NCBI RefSeq assembly: GCF_003581645.1
Contig: NZ_QXFK01000014.1
Coordinates: forward strand, 310,001-374,000
DNA from: Pelagerythrobacter aerophilus
GTDB taxonomy: Bacteria > Pseudomonadota > Alphaproteobacteria > Sphingomonadales > Sphingomonadaceae
Reading direction: 5' to 3'
Length of the DNA: 64,000 bases
The translations under genes were made by a program, and so were the position numbers. Below the pieces are notes generated by a model. It saw only the letters and a program-made list of their open reading frames with translations, had not been told where the DNA came from and searched no databases. Positions 19,681 to 31,839 of the stretch are shown piece after piece; position 1 is the stretch's first letter, and each line of letters starts with the position of its first letter.

Positions 19681-21630
19681 TTGAGCGACACCGTTACCAC
19701 CGCCGAAACCGTACCCGTCCCAGCTTCCGCAAAGGAGCGGACCGGTTGCACGCTCGAACAGTACGAGGCGATGTATCGCCGCAGCATCGAGGCGTCGGAC
19801 GCGTTCTGGACCGAGCAGGCGCGGCGGCTCGACTGGTTTCGCGCGCCGACCACGATCGTCGACTGGAGCTACGATCCGGTTTCGATCAAGTGGTTCACCG
19901 ACGGCACGCTCAACATCTGCCACAACGCAGTGGACCGCCATGTCGACGCGGGCCACGGCGACACCGTTGCCCTGATCTTCGAGCCCGATGATCCCGACGG
20001 CGCGGTGCGGCGCCTGACCTATGCCGATCTCCAGCGCGAGACGATCCGCATGGCAAACACGCTCAAAAAGATGGGCGTGGCGAAGGGCGACCGCGTCACG
20101 ATCTACATGCCGATGATCCCCGAAGGCGCGATCGCCATGCTCGCCTGCGCGCGGATCGGCGCGGTCCATTCGGTGATCTTCGGCGGCTTTTCTCCCGACG
20201 CCATCGCCGGCCGGATCGAGGATTGCGCAAGCGACTGGGTCATCACCGCCGACGAAGGCCTCCGCGGATCGAAACCGATTCCGCTCAAGGCCAATGTGGA
20301 TGCGGCGCTGGAGAAAGTCTCAGCCAAGGCGGTGCTGGTGGTCCGCCACACCAGCGCCGGCGTGCCGATGAAGAACGGGCGCGACCATTGGTATCACGAG
20401 TTGTCCGAGGGGGTCTTGGAAGAATGCCCGTGCGAGGAAATGAACGCGGAGGACCCGCTATTCATCCTCTACACCTCGGGTTCGACCGGCAAGCCCAAGG
20501 GGCTGCTGCATACTACCGGCGGCTACGCCGTCTGGGTCGAATCGACCTTCCGCCATGTGTTCGATTACCGCCCGGGCGAGATCTACTGGTGCACGGCGGA
20601 CATCGGCTGGGTCACCGGCCACAGCTATATCGTTTACGGCCCGCTCCAGGCCGGGGCGATCGCGCTCATGTTCGAAGGCGTACCCAACTGGCCCGATCAC
20701 GACCGTTTCTGGGCCGTGTGCGAAAAGCACAAGGTCAACATCTTCTACACCGCCCCGACCGCAATCCGCGCGCTGATGCGCGAGGGCCCCGAGCATGTGA
20801 CCAAGCACGACCTGTCGAGCCTGCGGCTGCTCGGTACCGTGGGCGAGCCGATCAACCCCGAAGCTTGGCGCTGGTACCACGATACGGTCGGCAAAGGCGA
20901 AATCCCGGTCGTCGACACTTGGTGGCAGACCGAAACTGGCGGGATCATGATCACCACCCTGCCCGGCGCGCACCCGATGAAGCCGGGCAGCGCGGGCCGG
21001 CCCTTCTTCGGCGTCTGCCCGGAGATCGTCGACGGCGACGGCGAACCGATCAAGGGCGCAGGCTCGGGCAACTTGTGCATCACGCGGAGCTGGCCGGGCC
21101 AGGCGCGTACCGTCTACGGCGATCACGAGCGCTTCGTACAAACCTATTTCAGCACGTATGCCGGCAAGTACTTCACTGGCGACGGCTGCCGCCGCGACGA
21201 GGATGGATACTACTGGATCACCGGCCGGGTGGACGACGTGATCAACGTCTCCGGCCACCGCATGGGCACGGCGGAAGTCGAGAGTGCACTGGTGCTGCAC
21301 CCCAAGGTCGCAGAAGCGGCCGTGGTCGGCTTCCCGCACGACATCAAGGGCCAGGGGATCTACTGCTACGTCACGCTCAACGCGGGCGAGGAGCCGTCCG
21401 ACGCGCTTGCCGACGAACTGCGGCAGCAGGTTCGCAAGGAGATCGGCCCGATCGCCACACCCGACCACCTGCACTTCACCCCCGCCCTGCCCAAGACCCG
21501 CTCGGGCAAGATCATGCGCCGCATCCTGCGCAAGATCGCCGAGAACGACTACGGCTCGCTCGGCGATACCTCGACGCTGGCCGATCCCACGCTGGTCGAC
21601 GGACTGATCGAGGGGCGGCTGAACCGGTAG
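19681..21630 (+). CDS. acs: Acetyl-CoA synthetase
   Basis: AMP-forming acetate activation to acetyl-CoA, cytoplasmic; 649 aa, full length. TTG start at 19681 with GGGAG upstream. The ATP-binding P-loop [11 protein letters not shown] is at about 261-271. The adenylate-forming motif [10 protein letters not shown] is near 416, and [21 protein letters not shown] near 500. The C-terminal acetylatable lysine is in TRSGKIMRR (about K607). Alternative products such as propionyl-CoA synthetase are less likely given the DTWWQTETG form. It sits between rplY and pth without evident operon structure. Confidence 0.96.
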   Translation: MSDTVTTAETVPVPASAKERTGCTLEQYEAMYRRSIEASDAFWTEQARRLDWFRAPTTIVDWSYDPVSIKWFTDGTLNICHNAVDRHVDAGHGDTVALIFEPDDPDGAVRRLTYADLQRETIRMANTLKKMGVAKGDRVTIYMPMIPEGAIAMLACARIGAVHSVIFGGFSPDAIAGRIEDCASDWVITADEGLRGSKPIPLKANVDAALEKVSAKAVLVVRHTSAGVPMKNGRDHWYHELSEGVLEECPCEEMNAEDPLFILYTSGSTGKPKGLLHTTGGYAVWVESTFRHVFDYRPGEIYWCTADIGWVTGHSYIVYGPLQAGAIALMFEGVPNWPDHDRFWAVCEKHKVNIFYTAPTAIRALMREGPEHVTKHDLSSLRLLGTVGEPINPEAWRWYHDTVGKGEIPVVDTWWQTETGGIMITTLPGAHPMKPGSAGRPFFGVCPEIVDGDGEPIKGAGSGNLCITRSWPGQARTVYGDHERFVQTYFSTYAGKYFTGDGCRRDEDGYYWITGRVDDVINVSGHRMGTAEVESALVLHPKVAEAAVVGFPHDIKGQGIYCYVTLNAGEEPSDALADELRQQVRKEIGPIATPDHLHFTPALPKTRSGKIMRRILRKIAENDYGSLGDTSTLADPTLVDGLIEGRLNR

Positions 21631-21667
21631 GGCTTGCCGCCCCCGCCAAGCCGGCTAGGGAGCGCGG

Positions 21668-22237
21668 ATGCAGATTTGGGCAGGCCTCGGTAACCCCGGA
21701 CCGCAATACGCGCTCCACCGCCACAACGTGGGTTTCATGGCCTGCGACGTGATCGCGGAGATGCACGACTTCGGCCCGGTGCAGAAGAAGTTCTCCGGCT
21801 GGGTGCAGGAAGGCCGCATCGGCGGCGACAAGATCCTGCTCCTGAAGCCTGCAACCTATATGAACGAGAGCGGCCGCAGCGTGGGAGAGGCGCTGCGCTT
21901 CTACAAACTCGGCATCGAGGCGCTGACCGTGTTTCACGACGAGCTCGATCTCGCCCCATTCAAGGTCAAGGTCCGCACCGGCGGCGGGCTCGCCGGGCAC
22001 AACGGCCTCAGGAGCATCGACAAGCACCTCGGGCCGGACTTCCGCCGCGTCCGCATCGGCATCGGCCACCCGGGGCACAAGGACCGCGTGACCGGCCATG
22101 TCCTCGGCAACTACGCGAAAGCGGAAATGGACGACCTGACCGACATGCTCGCCGCGATGGGCGCCGAAGCGGGATGGCTCGCCAAAGGCGAGGACGCGCG
22201 CTTCATGAGCGACGTGGCCCTGCGGATGCAGGATTGA
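21668..22237 (+). CDS. pth: Peptidyl-tRNA hydrolase
   Basis: Recycles peptidyl-tRNA released by stalled ribosomes; 189 aa, cytoplasmic. The N-terminus has GLGNPGPQYALHRHNVGF with the catalytic His in RHN (about H20). The tRNA-contact motif KPATYMNESG and the FHDELDL motif with its conserved Asp follow, then GGLAGHNGLRS. Start ATG 21668, 37 bases after acs. Confidence 0.96.
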   Translation: MQIWAGLGNPGPQYALHRHNVGFMACDVIAEMHDFGPVQKKFSGWVQEGRIGGDKILLLKPATYMNESGRSVGEALRFYKLGIEALTVFHDELDLAPFKVKVRTGGGLAGHNGLRSIDKHLGPDFRRVRIGIGHPGHKDRVTGHVLGNYAKAEMDDLTDMLAAMGAEAGWLAKGEDARFMSDVALRMQD

Positions 22238-22271
22238 CCTCGCATCACCCGGTCGGGCTTCGCCGCACACG

Positions 22272-22291
22272 ATCCCAGCTTTCGCTGGGAT
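22272..22291. repeat. Short palindromic intergenic repeat
   Basis: ATCCCAGC-TTTC-GCTGGGAT is a perfect 8-bp hairpin embedded in a GATCCCAGCTTTCGCTGGGA context. The same sequence type is, from memory, a dispersed intergenic repeat in many proteobacterial genomes. Only one copy was seen here. It may also act as a weak terminator after pth. Confidence 0.5.
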
Positions 22292-22378
22292 GACGAGAGT
22301 TGGATTGATCCCCCACCCTAGCTTTTCCCCTCGCCCAAGCCTATCGGGCCGGGCAAACCAGTTCTTCCGGAGTTATCG

Positions 22379-23479
22379 ATGGGTTTCCGTTGCGGAATCG
22401 TCGGGCTGCCCAATGTCGGCAAGTCCACCCTGTTCAACGCGCTGACCGAGACGCAGGCGGCGCAGGCGGCGAATTATCCGTTCTGCACGATCGAGCCGAA
22501 CGTCGGCCAGGTCGCCGTGCCCGACGATCGGCTCGAGAAGATCGCCGCGATCGCCGGGTCGGCGAAGATCATTCCCACCCAGCTCGCTTTCGTCGACATC
22601 GCGGGCCTCGTCAAAGGCGCGAGCAAGGGCGAAGGCCTCGGCAACCAGTTCCTCGGCAACATCCGCGAGGTCGATGCAATCGTCCACGTCCTGCGCTGCT
22701 TCGAGGACGACGACATCCAGCATGTCGCCAACAAGGTCGATCCGATCGCCGACGCCGAGGTGGTCGAGACCGAGCTGATGCTGGCCGATCTCGAAAGCCT
22801 CGAAAAGCGCGTTCCCGCCGCGGCCAAGAAGGCGACCGGCGGCGACAAGGAGGCGAAGGCGATGGCGAGCGTTCTCGGCCAGGCGCTGGACCTGCTGCGT
22901 GACGGCAAGCCCGCCCGGCTGACCGAGCCGAAGGACGACGAGGAAGCACGCCTGTTCGAACAGGCGCAGCTCCTCACCGCCAAGCCGGTGCTCTATGTCT
23001 GCAACGTCGCCGAGGAAGACGCAGCCGAGGGGAATGCGCTGAGCGCACAGGTGTTCGAGAAGGCCAAGGCTGAAGGCGCCGAAGCAGTCGTGGTGTCTGC
23101 AGCGATCGAGAGCGAACTGGTCGCGATGGAAGCGGACGAGCGCGCCGAATACCTGACCGAGCTGGGCCTTACCGAAAGCGGCCTCAGCCGGGTGATCCGT
23201 GCCGGTTACAAGCTGCTCGGCCTGCAGACGTTCTTCACCGCGGGGCCAAAGGAGGCGCGCGCCTGGACGTTCCCCGCCGGTGCCAAGGCGCCGCAGGCCG
23301 CCGGCGAGATCCACTCCGATTTCGAGCGCGGCTTTATTCGTGCTGAAACAATTGCCTTCGATGACTACGTCGCGCTCGGCGGCGAGACGGGTGCGCGCGA
23401 GGCCGGAAAGCTGCGGCAGGAAGGCAAGGAGTACCTCGTCCAGGACGGCGACGTCCTGCTGTTCAAGTTCAACGTCTGA
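22379..23479 (+). CDS. ychF: Redox-regulated ATPase YchF (Obg family)
   Basis: Universal P-loop protein that prefers ATP; binds ribosomes and is linked to oxidative stress and translation; 366 aa. The Walker A variant GLPNVGKSTLFNALT is at about 8-22. Switch region DIAGLVKGASKGEGLGNQFL is followed by a coiled-coil insertion (about 130-160). The C-terminal TGS domain includes TFFTAGPKEARAW and ends QDGDVLLFKFNV. Full length. Confidence 0.96.
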   Translation: MGFRCGIVGLPNVGKSTLFNALTETQAAQAANYPFCTIEPNVGQVAVPDDRLEKIAAIAGSAKIIPTQLAFVDIAGLVKGASKGEGLGNQFLGNIREVDAIVHVLRCFEDDDIQHVANKVDPIADAEVVETELMLADLESLEKRVPAAAKKATGGDKEAKAMASVLGQALDLLRDGKPARLTEPKDDEEARLFEQAQLLTAKPVLYVCNVAEEDAAEGNALSAQVFEKAKAEGAEAVVVSAAIESELVAMEADERAEYLTELGLTESGLSRVIRAGYKLLGLQTFFTAGPKEARAWTFPAGAKAPQAAGEIHSDFERGFIRAETIAFDDYVALGGETGAREAGKLRQEGKEYLVQDGDVLLFKFNV

Positions 23480-23496
23480 ACACGCGGAGTGACGAG

Positions 23497-24783
23497 ATGC
23501 GCAGGCTTGCGAGTGCCCTCACCCTGACGGCGGCGGCGCTGCTCGCCGCCTGCGCACCGATTTCCCAAAGCACCGCTCCCGCGAACGCCAGCGCCGCGCA
23601 GGCCGAGCCGCGCGCACCCGTCACCATCCTCGTGTCGATCGACGGCTTTCGCGCCGACTATCTCGACCGCGGATTGACACCGACGCTCTCCACGCTCGCT
23701 GCCGACGGCGTGCGCGCGCCGATGCAGCCGTCCTTTCCCAGCAAGACTTTCCCCAACCACTGGACCCTGGTTACCGGCATGGTCCCCGATCATCACGGTA
23801 TCGTGGCCAACCGGATCGAAGACCCCGCGCGTCCGGGCGAAGTGTTCACCATGGCCACGCTCGACCCCTGGTGGTGGAACGAAGCGAAACCCGTCTGGGT
23901 CGCCGCCGAGAAAGCCGGCATCCGCAGCGCGGCGATGTTCTGGCCGGGTTCGTCGGTCGCCTGGGGCGGCACCATGCCTGAGGGCGGCTGGGGACCAGTC
24001 AGCGACGGAACGCTGCCGCAGGATTGGCAGCAGTTCAGCATGCAGGTGACGAACGTCCAGCGTGTCAACACCGTGCTCGACTGGCTGCGCCGCCCGGCGG
24101 AGATCCGCCCCGCATTCGTCACGCTCTATTTCGATACGGTCGACACGGCGGGCCATGGCGGCGGGCCCGACAGCGAGGAGCTGAACGAGGCGCTGCGTGG
24201 CATCGATAGTGACATAGCCAGGTTGGTGGAGGGACTGGACGATCTCGGTCAACCGGCCAATCTCGTGATCGTCTCCGACCACGGCATGGCGGCGACGAAT
24301 TCCGAGCGTGTGATCGCACTCGATCAGGTGCTGGATGCCTCGCTCTACCGGCTCGTCGAGGGCGGCGCTTATGCCACGTTCGAGCCGACCGAGGGCAATG
24401 CGGCCGCGCTCGAAGAGGCGCTCCTGCGCGAGCACGAGCATATGCAATGCTGGCGCAAGGGCGAGATGCCAAAGCGTTTCGCTTACGGCACGCACCGCCG
24501 CATTCCGCCCTACTTCTGTCTTCCGGAGGTGGGTTGGACGGTCGCCCCGACGCAGCCCGAGCAGGCGTGGAGCGGTGGCAGCCATGGCTACGACCCTGCC
24601 GCGCCGGAGATGGCCGCGCTCTTCATCGCCAATGGGCCCGCCTTCCGCAGCGGCGCGGCTCTGCCGTCGTTCCGCAACACCGCGATAATGCCGCTGGTCC
24701 GCGAGTTGATCGGGCTGCCGCAGGCTGCCGAGGCCGACGGCTCGCTTGAGCCGGTGCGCGGGGCGCTGTCGCCGGAGCGATAA
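23497..24783 (+). CDS. Nucleotide pyrophosphatase/phosphodiesterase-like lipoprotein (alkaline phosphatase superfamily)
   Basis: Exported ectonucleotide pyrophosphatase/phosphodiesterase-type enzyme, 428 aa. The signal LTAAALLAACAP has a lipobox (LAAC). The first metal site is in SIDGFRADYLDRG (about 49-61), the nucleophile Thr in SKTFPNHWTL (about 84). Later metal ligands are in DTVDTAGHGGG and VIVSDHGMA, with a final His in GSHGYDP. It likely hydrolyses phosphodiesters or nucleotides outside the inner membrane. It begins 17 bases after ychF. Its stop codon lies in a hairpin loop. Confidence 0.88.
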   Translation: MRRLASALTLTAAALLAACAPISQSTAPANASAAQAEPRAPVTILVSIDGFRADYLDRGLTPTLSTLAADGVRAPMQPSFPSKTFPNHWTLVTGMVPDHHGIVANRIEDPARPGEVFTMATLDPWWWNEAKPVWVAAEKAGIRSAAMFWPGSSVAWGGTMPEGGWGPVSDGTLPQDWQQFSMQVTNVQRVNTVLDWLRRPAEIRPAFVTLYFDTVDTAGHGGGPDSEELNEALRGIDSDIARLVEGLDDLGQPANLVIVSDHGMAATNSERVIALDQVLDASLYRLVEGGAYATFEPTEGNAAALEEALLREHEHMQCWRKGEMPKRFAYGTHRRIPPYFCLPEVGWTVAPTQPEQAWSGGSHGYDPAAPEMAALFIANGPAFRSGAALPSFRNTAIMPLVRELIGLPQAAEADGSLEPVRGALSPER

Positions 24784-24793
24784 AGGCTCCGGC
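24771..24793 (+). terminator. Hairpin with stop codon in loop
   Basis: GCCGGAGC (24771-24778) and GCTCCGGC (24786-24793) form a perfect 8-bp stem around loop GATAAAG, which contains the TAA stop of the phosphodiesterase gene. No T-tract follows. Confidence 0.45.
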
Positions 24794-24849
24794 GCCGGGC
24801 ACCAATTCTCTCCCCGTCCGTTTCGCCAGGAATTTCAAAGGGGAGAGCG

Positions 24850-25653
24850 ATGGTAGACAAGTCCGAGAAGTTTCGCTGGCTCGTGCGCCTTGGCTTTGCG
24901 GCGCGGGGGATCGTCTATCTCCTGCTCGGCTATATCGCGCTCGGCACCGCAGGCGAGGCACAGAACGGCCAGTCGGCGGTGTTCGACTATATTCAGGAAG
25001 TCCCCTTCGGCACGCCGTTGCTGTGGATCATGGCCCTGGGCCTGCTCGGTTACGCAGCGTTCAAGTTCCTCTCCGCCTTCGCGGATATCCAGCACCGCGG
25101 CAACGACACCATGGGAGCTGTGAAGCGCATCGGCGATGCCGCCAGCGGTGTAGCGCACAGCTTTCTCGCCTATGCCTGCTATCAGTTTGCCAGCGGCGCT
25201 CAGCGGAGTTCGGACGGCGGCTCGAGCGGCGAGGAGATGGCCGGCTCCGTACTATCGATGGAACTCGGTTCGGTAGTCATCGGCGCCGTCGGGCTGGGCT
25301 TTCTGGTGACCGGCGTCATGCAGGGCAAGAAAGCCTGGACTTGCGAGTTCATGCACAGGATCAGCGGCCGCGCGCCTTCCGGAGTGCGGACCATCGGCCG
25401 CATCGGACACGCCGCGCGGGCGATCGTGTTCGCGATCATCGGGTGGTCAATGGTGCAAGGCGCTTGGTTCGCGCAGGAAAGCCAGATCAAGGGGCTTGGC
25501 GAAGCGATACTCTCGCTGCGGGACATGGGCGCGCTCTACACATTGGTTGCCGTGGGTCTGATGCTGTTCGGCGCGTTCAGTCTCGTGCTGGCGCGCTACC
25601 GGATCATCCCGGATCTCGGCCCGCGCGGACTGCGGCCAAGCTTTCGCACCTAG
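24850..25653 (+). CDS. DUF1206 membrane protein (three repeats)
   Basis: 267-aa membrane protein of the DUF1206 family. Three repeats of two helices each are visible by similar openings: RLGFAARGIVYLLLGYIAL (about 12), RIGDAASGVAHSFLAYACYQ (about 95) and RIGHAARAIVFAIIGWSMVQ (about 182). Function unknown. A strong GGGGAGAGCG site precedes ATG 24850. The stop shares a CTAG with the stop of the convergent MerR gene. Confidence 0.85.
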   Translation: MVDKSEKFRWLVRLGFAARGIVYLLLGYIALGTAGEAQNGQSAVFDYIQEVPFGTPLLWIMALGLLGYAAFKFLSAFADIQHRGNDTMGAVKRIGDAASGVAHSFLAYACYQFASGAQRSSDGGSSGEEMAGSVLSMELGSVVIGAVGLGFLVTGVMQGKKAWTCEFMHRISGRAPSGVRTIGRIGHAARAIVFAIIGWSMVQGAWFAQESQIKGLGEAILSLRDMGALYTLVAVGLMLFGAFSLVLARYRIIPDLGPRGLRPSFRT

Positions 25654-26036
25654 GCGAACGCCGCGAGGATCGGACAGGGTCCCTCCCCGCCCTTCCCGCA
25701 GTCCGCAGCAAGCTTCGAGAGCGAGGCGCGCGCAGCGGTGAGCTGCGCAATTTGCGCATCGAGCGCCGCAATCCGCTCGCGGGCCATATCGCGGGCACGC
25801 GGCCGGTCGTCGGTGCGGTCGAGATCGATCAGTTCAGCGATCTCCGCCAGCGTAAACCCCGCCGTCTGCGCCTGCTTGACGTAGCGCAGGCGGCGCAGGT
25901 CGTCGGGGCCGTAGTGCCGCCCACCGGGCGCATCGCCGCGCGGAACCTGTAGCAATCCCTTGCGCTGGTAGAAGCGCACGGTCTCCACGCCGACACCGCC
26001 GGCCTTCGCGAGATCCGAGATGCGCATCGCTTTCAT
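25650..26036 (-). CDS. MerR family metal- or thiol-responsive regulator
   Basis: 128 aa: HTH (MRISDLAKAGGVGVETVRFY), QRKGLLQVPR wing, GFTLAEIAELIDL, dimer helix, and a C-terminal cysteine pair C-x7-C in DCGKGGEGPCPIL. That pair matches the CueR/ZntR effector loop. An effector such as Cu, Zn or a thiol stress signal is likely but cannot be fixed. The start at 26036 has GGAG 6 bases upstream; the GGAG is part of the operator arm. A start 9 bases further in is possible. Divergent from the glutaredoxin/MauE gene it probably controls. Confidence 0.85.
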   Translation of the reverse strand: MKAMRISDLAKAGGVGVETVRFYQRKGLLQVPRGDAPGGRHYGPDDLRRLRYVKQAQTAGFTLAEIAELIDLDRTDDRPRARDMARERIAALDAQIAQLTAARASLSKLAADCGKGGEGPCPILAAFA

Positions 26037-26038
26037 GC

Positions 26039-26069
26039 TTGACTCCGTACCGTAGTACGGAGGTTATGG
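26039..26069 (+). promoter_or_regulatory. MerR-type promoter with 19-bp spacer and perfect operator palindrome
   Basis: TTGACT (-35, 26039-26044) and TTATGG (-10, 26064-26069) are separated by 19 bp, the over-long spacer typical of MerR-activated promoters. CTCCGTAC (26043-26050) and GTACGGAG (26055-26062) form a perfect inverted repeat centred in the spacer. Transcription would start at about 26076, only about 2 bases before the ATG at 26078. Confidence 0.8.
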
Positions 26070-26077
26070 GTGCCTTC

Positions 26078-26818
26078 ATGACTGGAAACAAGACCGCCCG
26101 CCTCCATCGCATGGTGATGGACAAACACATCTGCCCCTACGGCGTGAAAGCGAAGTGGCTGCTCGAACGCCACGGCTACACGGTAGATGACAACTGGCTG
26201 ACGACTCGCGAGGAGACCGACGCGTTCAAGCGCGAGCACGACGTCGCGACCACCCCGCAGACCTTCATCGATGGCAAGCGCATCGGCGGCTACACAGAGT
26301 TGCGCGCCTTCCTCGGCAAGCCGCTGCCCGAGAAGGGCGCGACCAGCTACACGCCGGTGATTGCCGTGTTCGTCATCGCGGCTGCGCTGGGAATGGCCGT
26401 CAGCCAATTCATGTTCGGCTCGCCCTTCACCATTCGTGCGGCAGAGTGGTTCGTCGCCTTCACCATGGCGATCCTCGCGATGCTCAAGCTGCAGGACGTC
26501 GAGCAGTTCTCGACGATGTTCCTCGGCTACGACCTGCTTGCCAAGCGCTTCGTGCCCTACGCCTATGCCTACCCGTTCCTGGAGGCCGGCGCCGGTGTGC
26601 TGATGGCGGCGCACGCGCTCGACTGGCTCTCCATTCCCGTGGCGCTGTTCATCGGCACCATCGGTGCGGTCAGCGTGTTCTACGCCGTCTATGTGCAGAA
26701 GCGCGAGATCAAGTGTGCCTGTGTCGGCGGATCGAGCGATGTGCCGCTGGGCTTCGTCTCGCTGACCGAAAACCTGTTCATGATCGGCATGGCGATCTGG
26801 ATGCTCTTCATGCCGTGA
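26078..26818 (+). CDS. Glutaredoxin domain fused to MauE/DoxX-like membrane domain
   Basis: About 246 aa, two parts. Residues about 10-90 are glutaredoxin-like: a CPYG active site (DKHICPYGVKAKW), the cis-Pro motif TTPQTFIDGKRIGGY. Residues about 95-246 form four hydrophobic helices of MauE/DoxX type, with KCACVGG in a late loop. It likely moves thiol redox equivalents at the inner membrane. Start ATG 26078 is chosen because it fits the promoter; the message would be leaderless. ATGs at 26111 and 26117 are alternatives. Regulated by the divergent MerR gene (inferred). Confidence 0.82.
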   Translation: MTGNKTARLHRMVMDKHICPYGVKAKWLLERHGYTVDDNWLTTREETDAFKREHDVATTPQTFIDGKRIGGYTELRAFLGKPLPEKGATSYTPVIAVFVIAAALGMAVSQFMFGSPFTIRAAEWFVAFTMAILAMLKLQDVEQFSTMFLGYDLLAKRFVPYAYAYPFLEAGAGVLMAAHALDWLSIPVALFIGTIGAVSVFYAVYVQKREIKCACVGGSSDVPLGFVSLTENLFMIGMAIWMLFMP

Positions 26819-26892
26819 GGTGATCGCGCTCTATGGCGTTGACCGTCGGATGCGTTACACGATCCGTGCCCGATTCAGCTTGAGGGGACGAG

Positions 26893-27357
26893 ATGAACTA
26901 TTACGAGGATATTCAAGTCGGCGCGAAGCAGAGCTTCGGCCGCTATGAAGTCACGCGCGAGGAGGTGACCGATTTCGCCTCGAAGTACGATCCACAGCCC
27001 TTTCACCTCGACGACGAAGCTGCAGCGAAGACGCACTTCGGCCGGCTCTCCGCCAGCGGATGGCACACCTGCGCGATGACCATGGCGATGCTGGTCGAGA
27101 ACATGAAGTCGCAAACGCAGGCGGGGCTGGGTTCGCCCGGTGTCGATCAGCTCAAATGGCTGCGGCCCGTCTACCCCGGCGACACGCTGCGGTGCGAGAC
27201 CGAAGTGATCGAGAAGCGGCGCAGCAAGTCCCGGCGCGACATGGGCCTGTTCAAGTCGCGCGTTCGGGTCTTCAACCAGGATGACACGCCGGTGCTGGAG
27301 ATGACCTCCAACGGCCTGATCAGTGTGCGCGATCCGGAAGCTCCGATCGAGGACTAG
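26893..27357 (+). CDS. MaoC family dehydratase (enoyl-CoA hydratase-like)
   Basis: Single hot-dog (R)-hydratase-type protein, 154 aa. The catalytic Asp/His region is YDPQPFHLDDEAA (about 35-47); the SGWHT motif follows near 56. Probably hydrates enoyl-CoA or a related thioester; substrate unknown. Start ATG 26893 with GAGGGGA upstream. Stop lies 4 bases from the end of the convergent lipoprotein gene. Confidence 0.9.
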   Translation: MNYYEDIQVGAKQSFGRYEVTREEVTDFASKYDPQPFHLDDEAAAKTHFGRLSASGWHTCAMTMAMLVENMKSQTQAGLGSPGVDQLKWLRPVYPGDTLRCETEVIEKRRSKSRRDMGLFKSRVRVFNQDDTPVLEMTSNGLISVRDPEAPIED

Positions 27358-27361
27358 CGGC

Positions 27362-27880
27362 TCACGAGCCGCACTGCGCAATGCCCGTTTCGGTATAGAC
27401 GGTCTGGTCGCGCGCATTGCGCAGCACCAGGCGCGCGGGAAAGTCGATCGTCTCGGTTCCGCTCGGCGTGCCTTCCTCGGCCGCGATGTCGAGGATCAAG
27501 GCAAACTCCCTTCCGTCGTACTTGCCGCGCGTTCCGAGCGGCAGTTCCGGGCTGCCGGCGTCGGGCGCGAGGCGGTGGAGTTCGCCTTCGACCTTGATGT
27601 AGGCGCCGCGCTCGCTGGCGAGAGCAAGCACCCCCGCTCCGTCCGGAGCCTCGGCGGGCTGGCCGCCCGGCATGAAGCTGCAACCGGCCCCGAACAGGTC
27701 GTATCGCTCGACATCGGCGAAGAGGATCGGTTCCGGCGTCACGGGTTCGGGAGGGATGATCTGCGCTGCCTCGATCGCGGCGATGGCGCGTTCTTCCGCC
27801 GCCTCCTGCTGCGCCGGCGTCAGTTCGGGCTCGCTGCAGGCCATGAGCAGGAACGAGAGGAAGAGAACCGCTTTTCTCAT
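27362..27880 (-). CDS. Hypothetical lipoprotein downstream of mutL
   Basis: Unrecognised 172-aa protein. Start ATG 27880 gives MRKAVLFLSFLLMACSEPEL, a lipoprotein signal with lipobox LMAC. GGGAG lies upstream, inside the end of mutL. Only one base separates the mutL stop from this start, so translation is probably coupled. A Pro/Glu-rich linker is followed by a beta-rich domain with two cysteines (AGCSFMPGG near 65 and the terminal AQCGS). No known domain recognised. Confidence 0.7.
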   Translation of the reverse strand: MRKAVLFLSFLLMACSEPELTPAQQEAAEERAIAAIEAAQIIPPEPVTPEPILFADVERYDLFGAGCSFMPGGQPAEAPDGAGVLALASERGAYIKVEGELHRLAPDAGSPELPLGTRGKYDGREFALILDIAAEEGTPSGTETIDFPARLVLRNARDQTVYTETGIAQCGS

Positions 27881-27881
27881 C

Positions 27882-30926
<3,045 letters not shown>

Positions 30927-30936
30927 GGGGAGAGAT

Positions 30937-31839
30937 ATGGCGCCGCCTTCGTCACGGCGCTCGAGCTATTCGCGCAGGGCGCAATACGGGGTTTTCACCG
31001 GCTACGTGATTGCCGGGGTCGGTGCGCTGATCGGCGCCATCCTGCTCGCTCTCTCGCTCTGGCGGCCCGCCAGCTTCAACGGCCCGCGCAGCGTTGCGCA
31101 GGACGCAGTGGCCCCCGCCGCAGAAGCCAGCGCGGAAGTTCGGGCCGAAAGCCAGAACCTGATCGAGGCAATTCGCGGCTATCTGCGCGCGGGAAGCCAG
31201 AATGCCGAGCTGAAGCAGGAGGTCGAACTCGCCCGCATCCGCCTCGCCGAAGCCGAGGCGATCAAGCGCGAGAACGAGCGTCTCAAGGCGCTGCTCGGCA
31301 TCGAGCAGGAAGAAACGAAACCGGTTGCCGTGGCGCGGCTTATCGGATCGAGCTCCGCCAGTTCGCGGCGCTTCGCCTATCTCGGCGCCGGCAGTGTGGA
31401 CGGAGTGAAGGTCGGCATGCCGGTGCGCAGCCCGCGCGGCGTGGTCGGCCGGGTCCTCGAAGTCGGGCGGCAGAGCTCGCGCGTGCTCCTCCTCACCGAT
31501 AGCCAGAGTATCCTGCCCGTTCGGCTCGTCGACGACAATGTCGTCGCCTACGCCGAAGGCCGCGGCGATAGCATGCTGCGCATTCGCCTGATCAATCTCG
31601 GCATCAACCCGCTCAAGAAGGGCGATATCTTCGTGACCAGCGGCGCCGGAGGATATTACCGGCCAGGCACTGCGGTCGCCATCGTTGCCGAAAAGACCGA
31701 AGACGGCGCGCTCGCGCGGATCATCAGCGATCCTGCGGCCACCGATTATGTGGCCGTCGAGGAAATCTGGCAGCCCGAGGCTATCCGGGCCGCGGAGACC
31801 CCGATCGAGCAATCCGTCTCGGAAGCAGATAATACCTGA
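30937..31839 (+). CDS. mreC: Rod shape-determining protein MreC
   Basis: Periplasmic scaffold linking MreB to the elongation synthases, 300 aa. One N-terminal transmembrane helix (about 20-42), a coiled coil (about 85-120: ELARIRLAEAEAIKRENERL), then the beta domains with the conserved VDGVKVGMPV and GVVGRVLEVG. The stop overlaps the mreD start (TGATG). Confidence 0.94.
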   Translation: MAPPSSRRSSYSRRAQYGVFTGYVIAGVGALIGAILLALSLWRPASFNGPRSVAQDAVAPAAEASAEVRAESQNLIEAIRGYLRAGSQNAELKQEVELARIRLAEAEAIKRENERLKALLGIEQEETKPVAVARLIGSSSASSRRFAYLGAGSVDGVKVGMPVRSPRGVVGRVLEVGRQSSRVLLLTDSQSILPVRLVDDNVVAYAEGRGDSMLRIRLINLGINPLKKGDIFVTSGAGGYYRPGTAVAIVAEKTEDGALARIISDPAATDYVAVEEIWQPEAIRAAETPIEQSVSEADNT

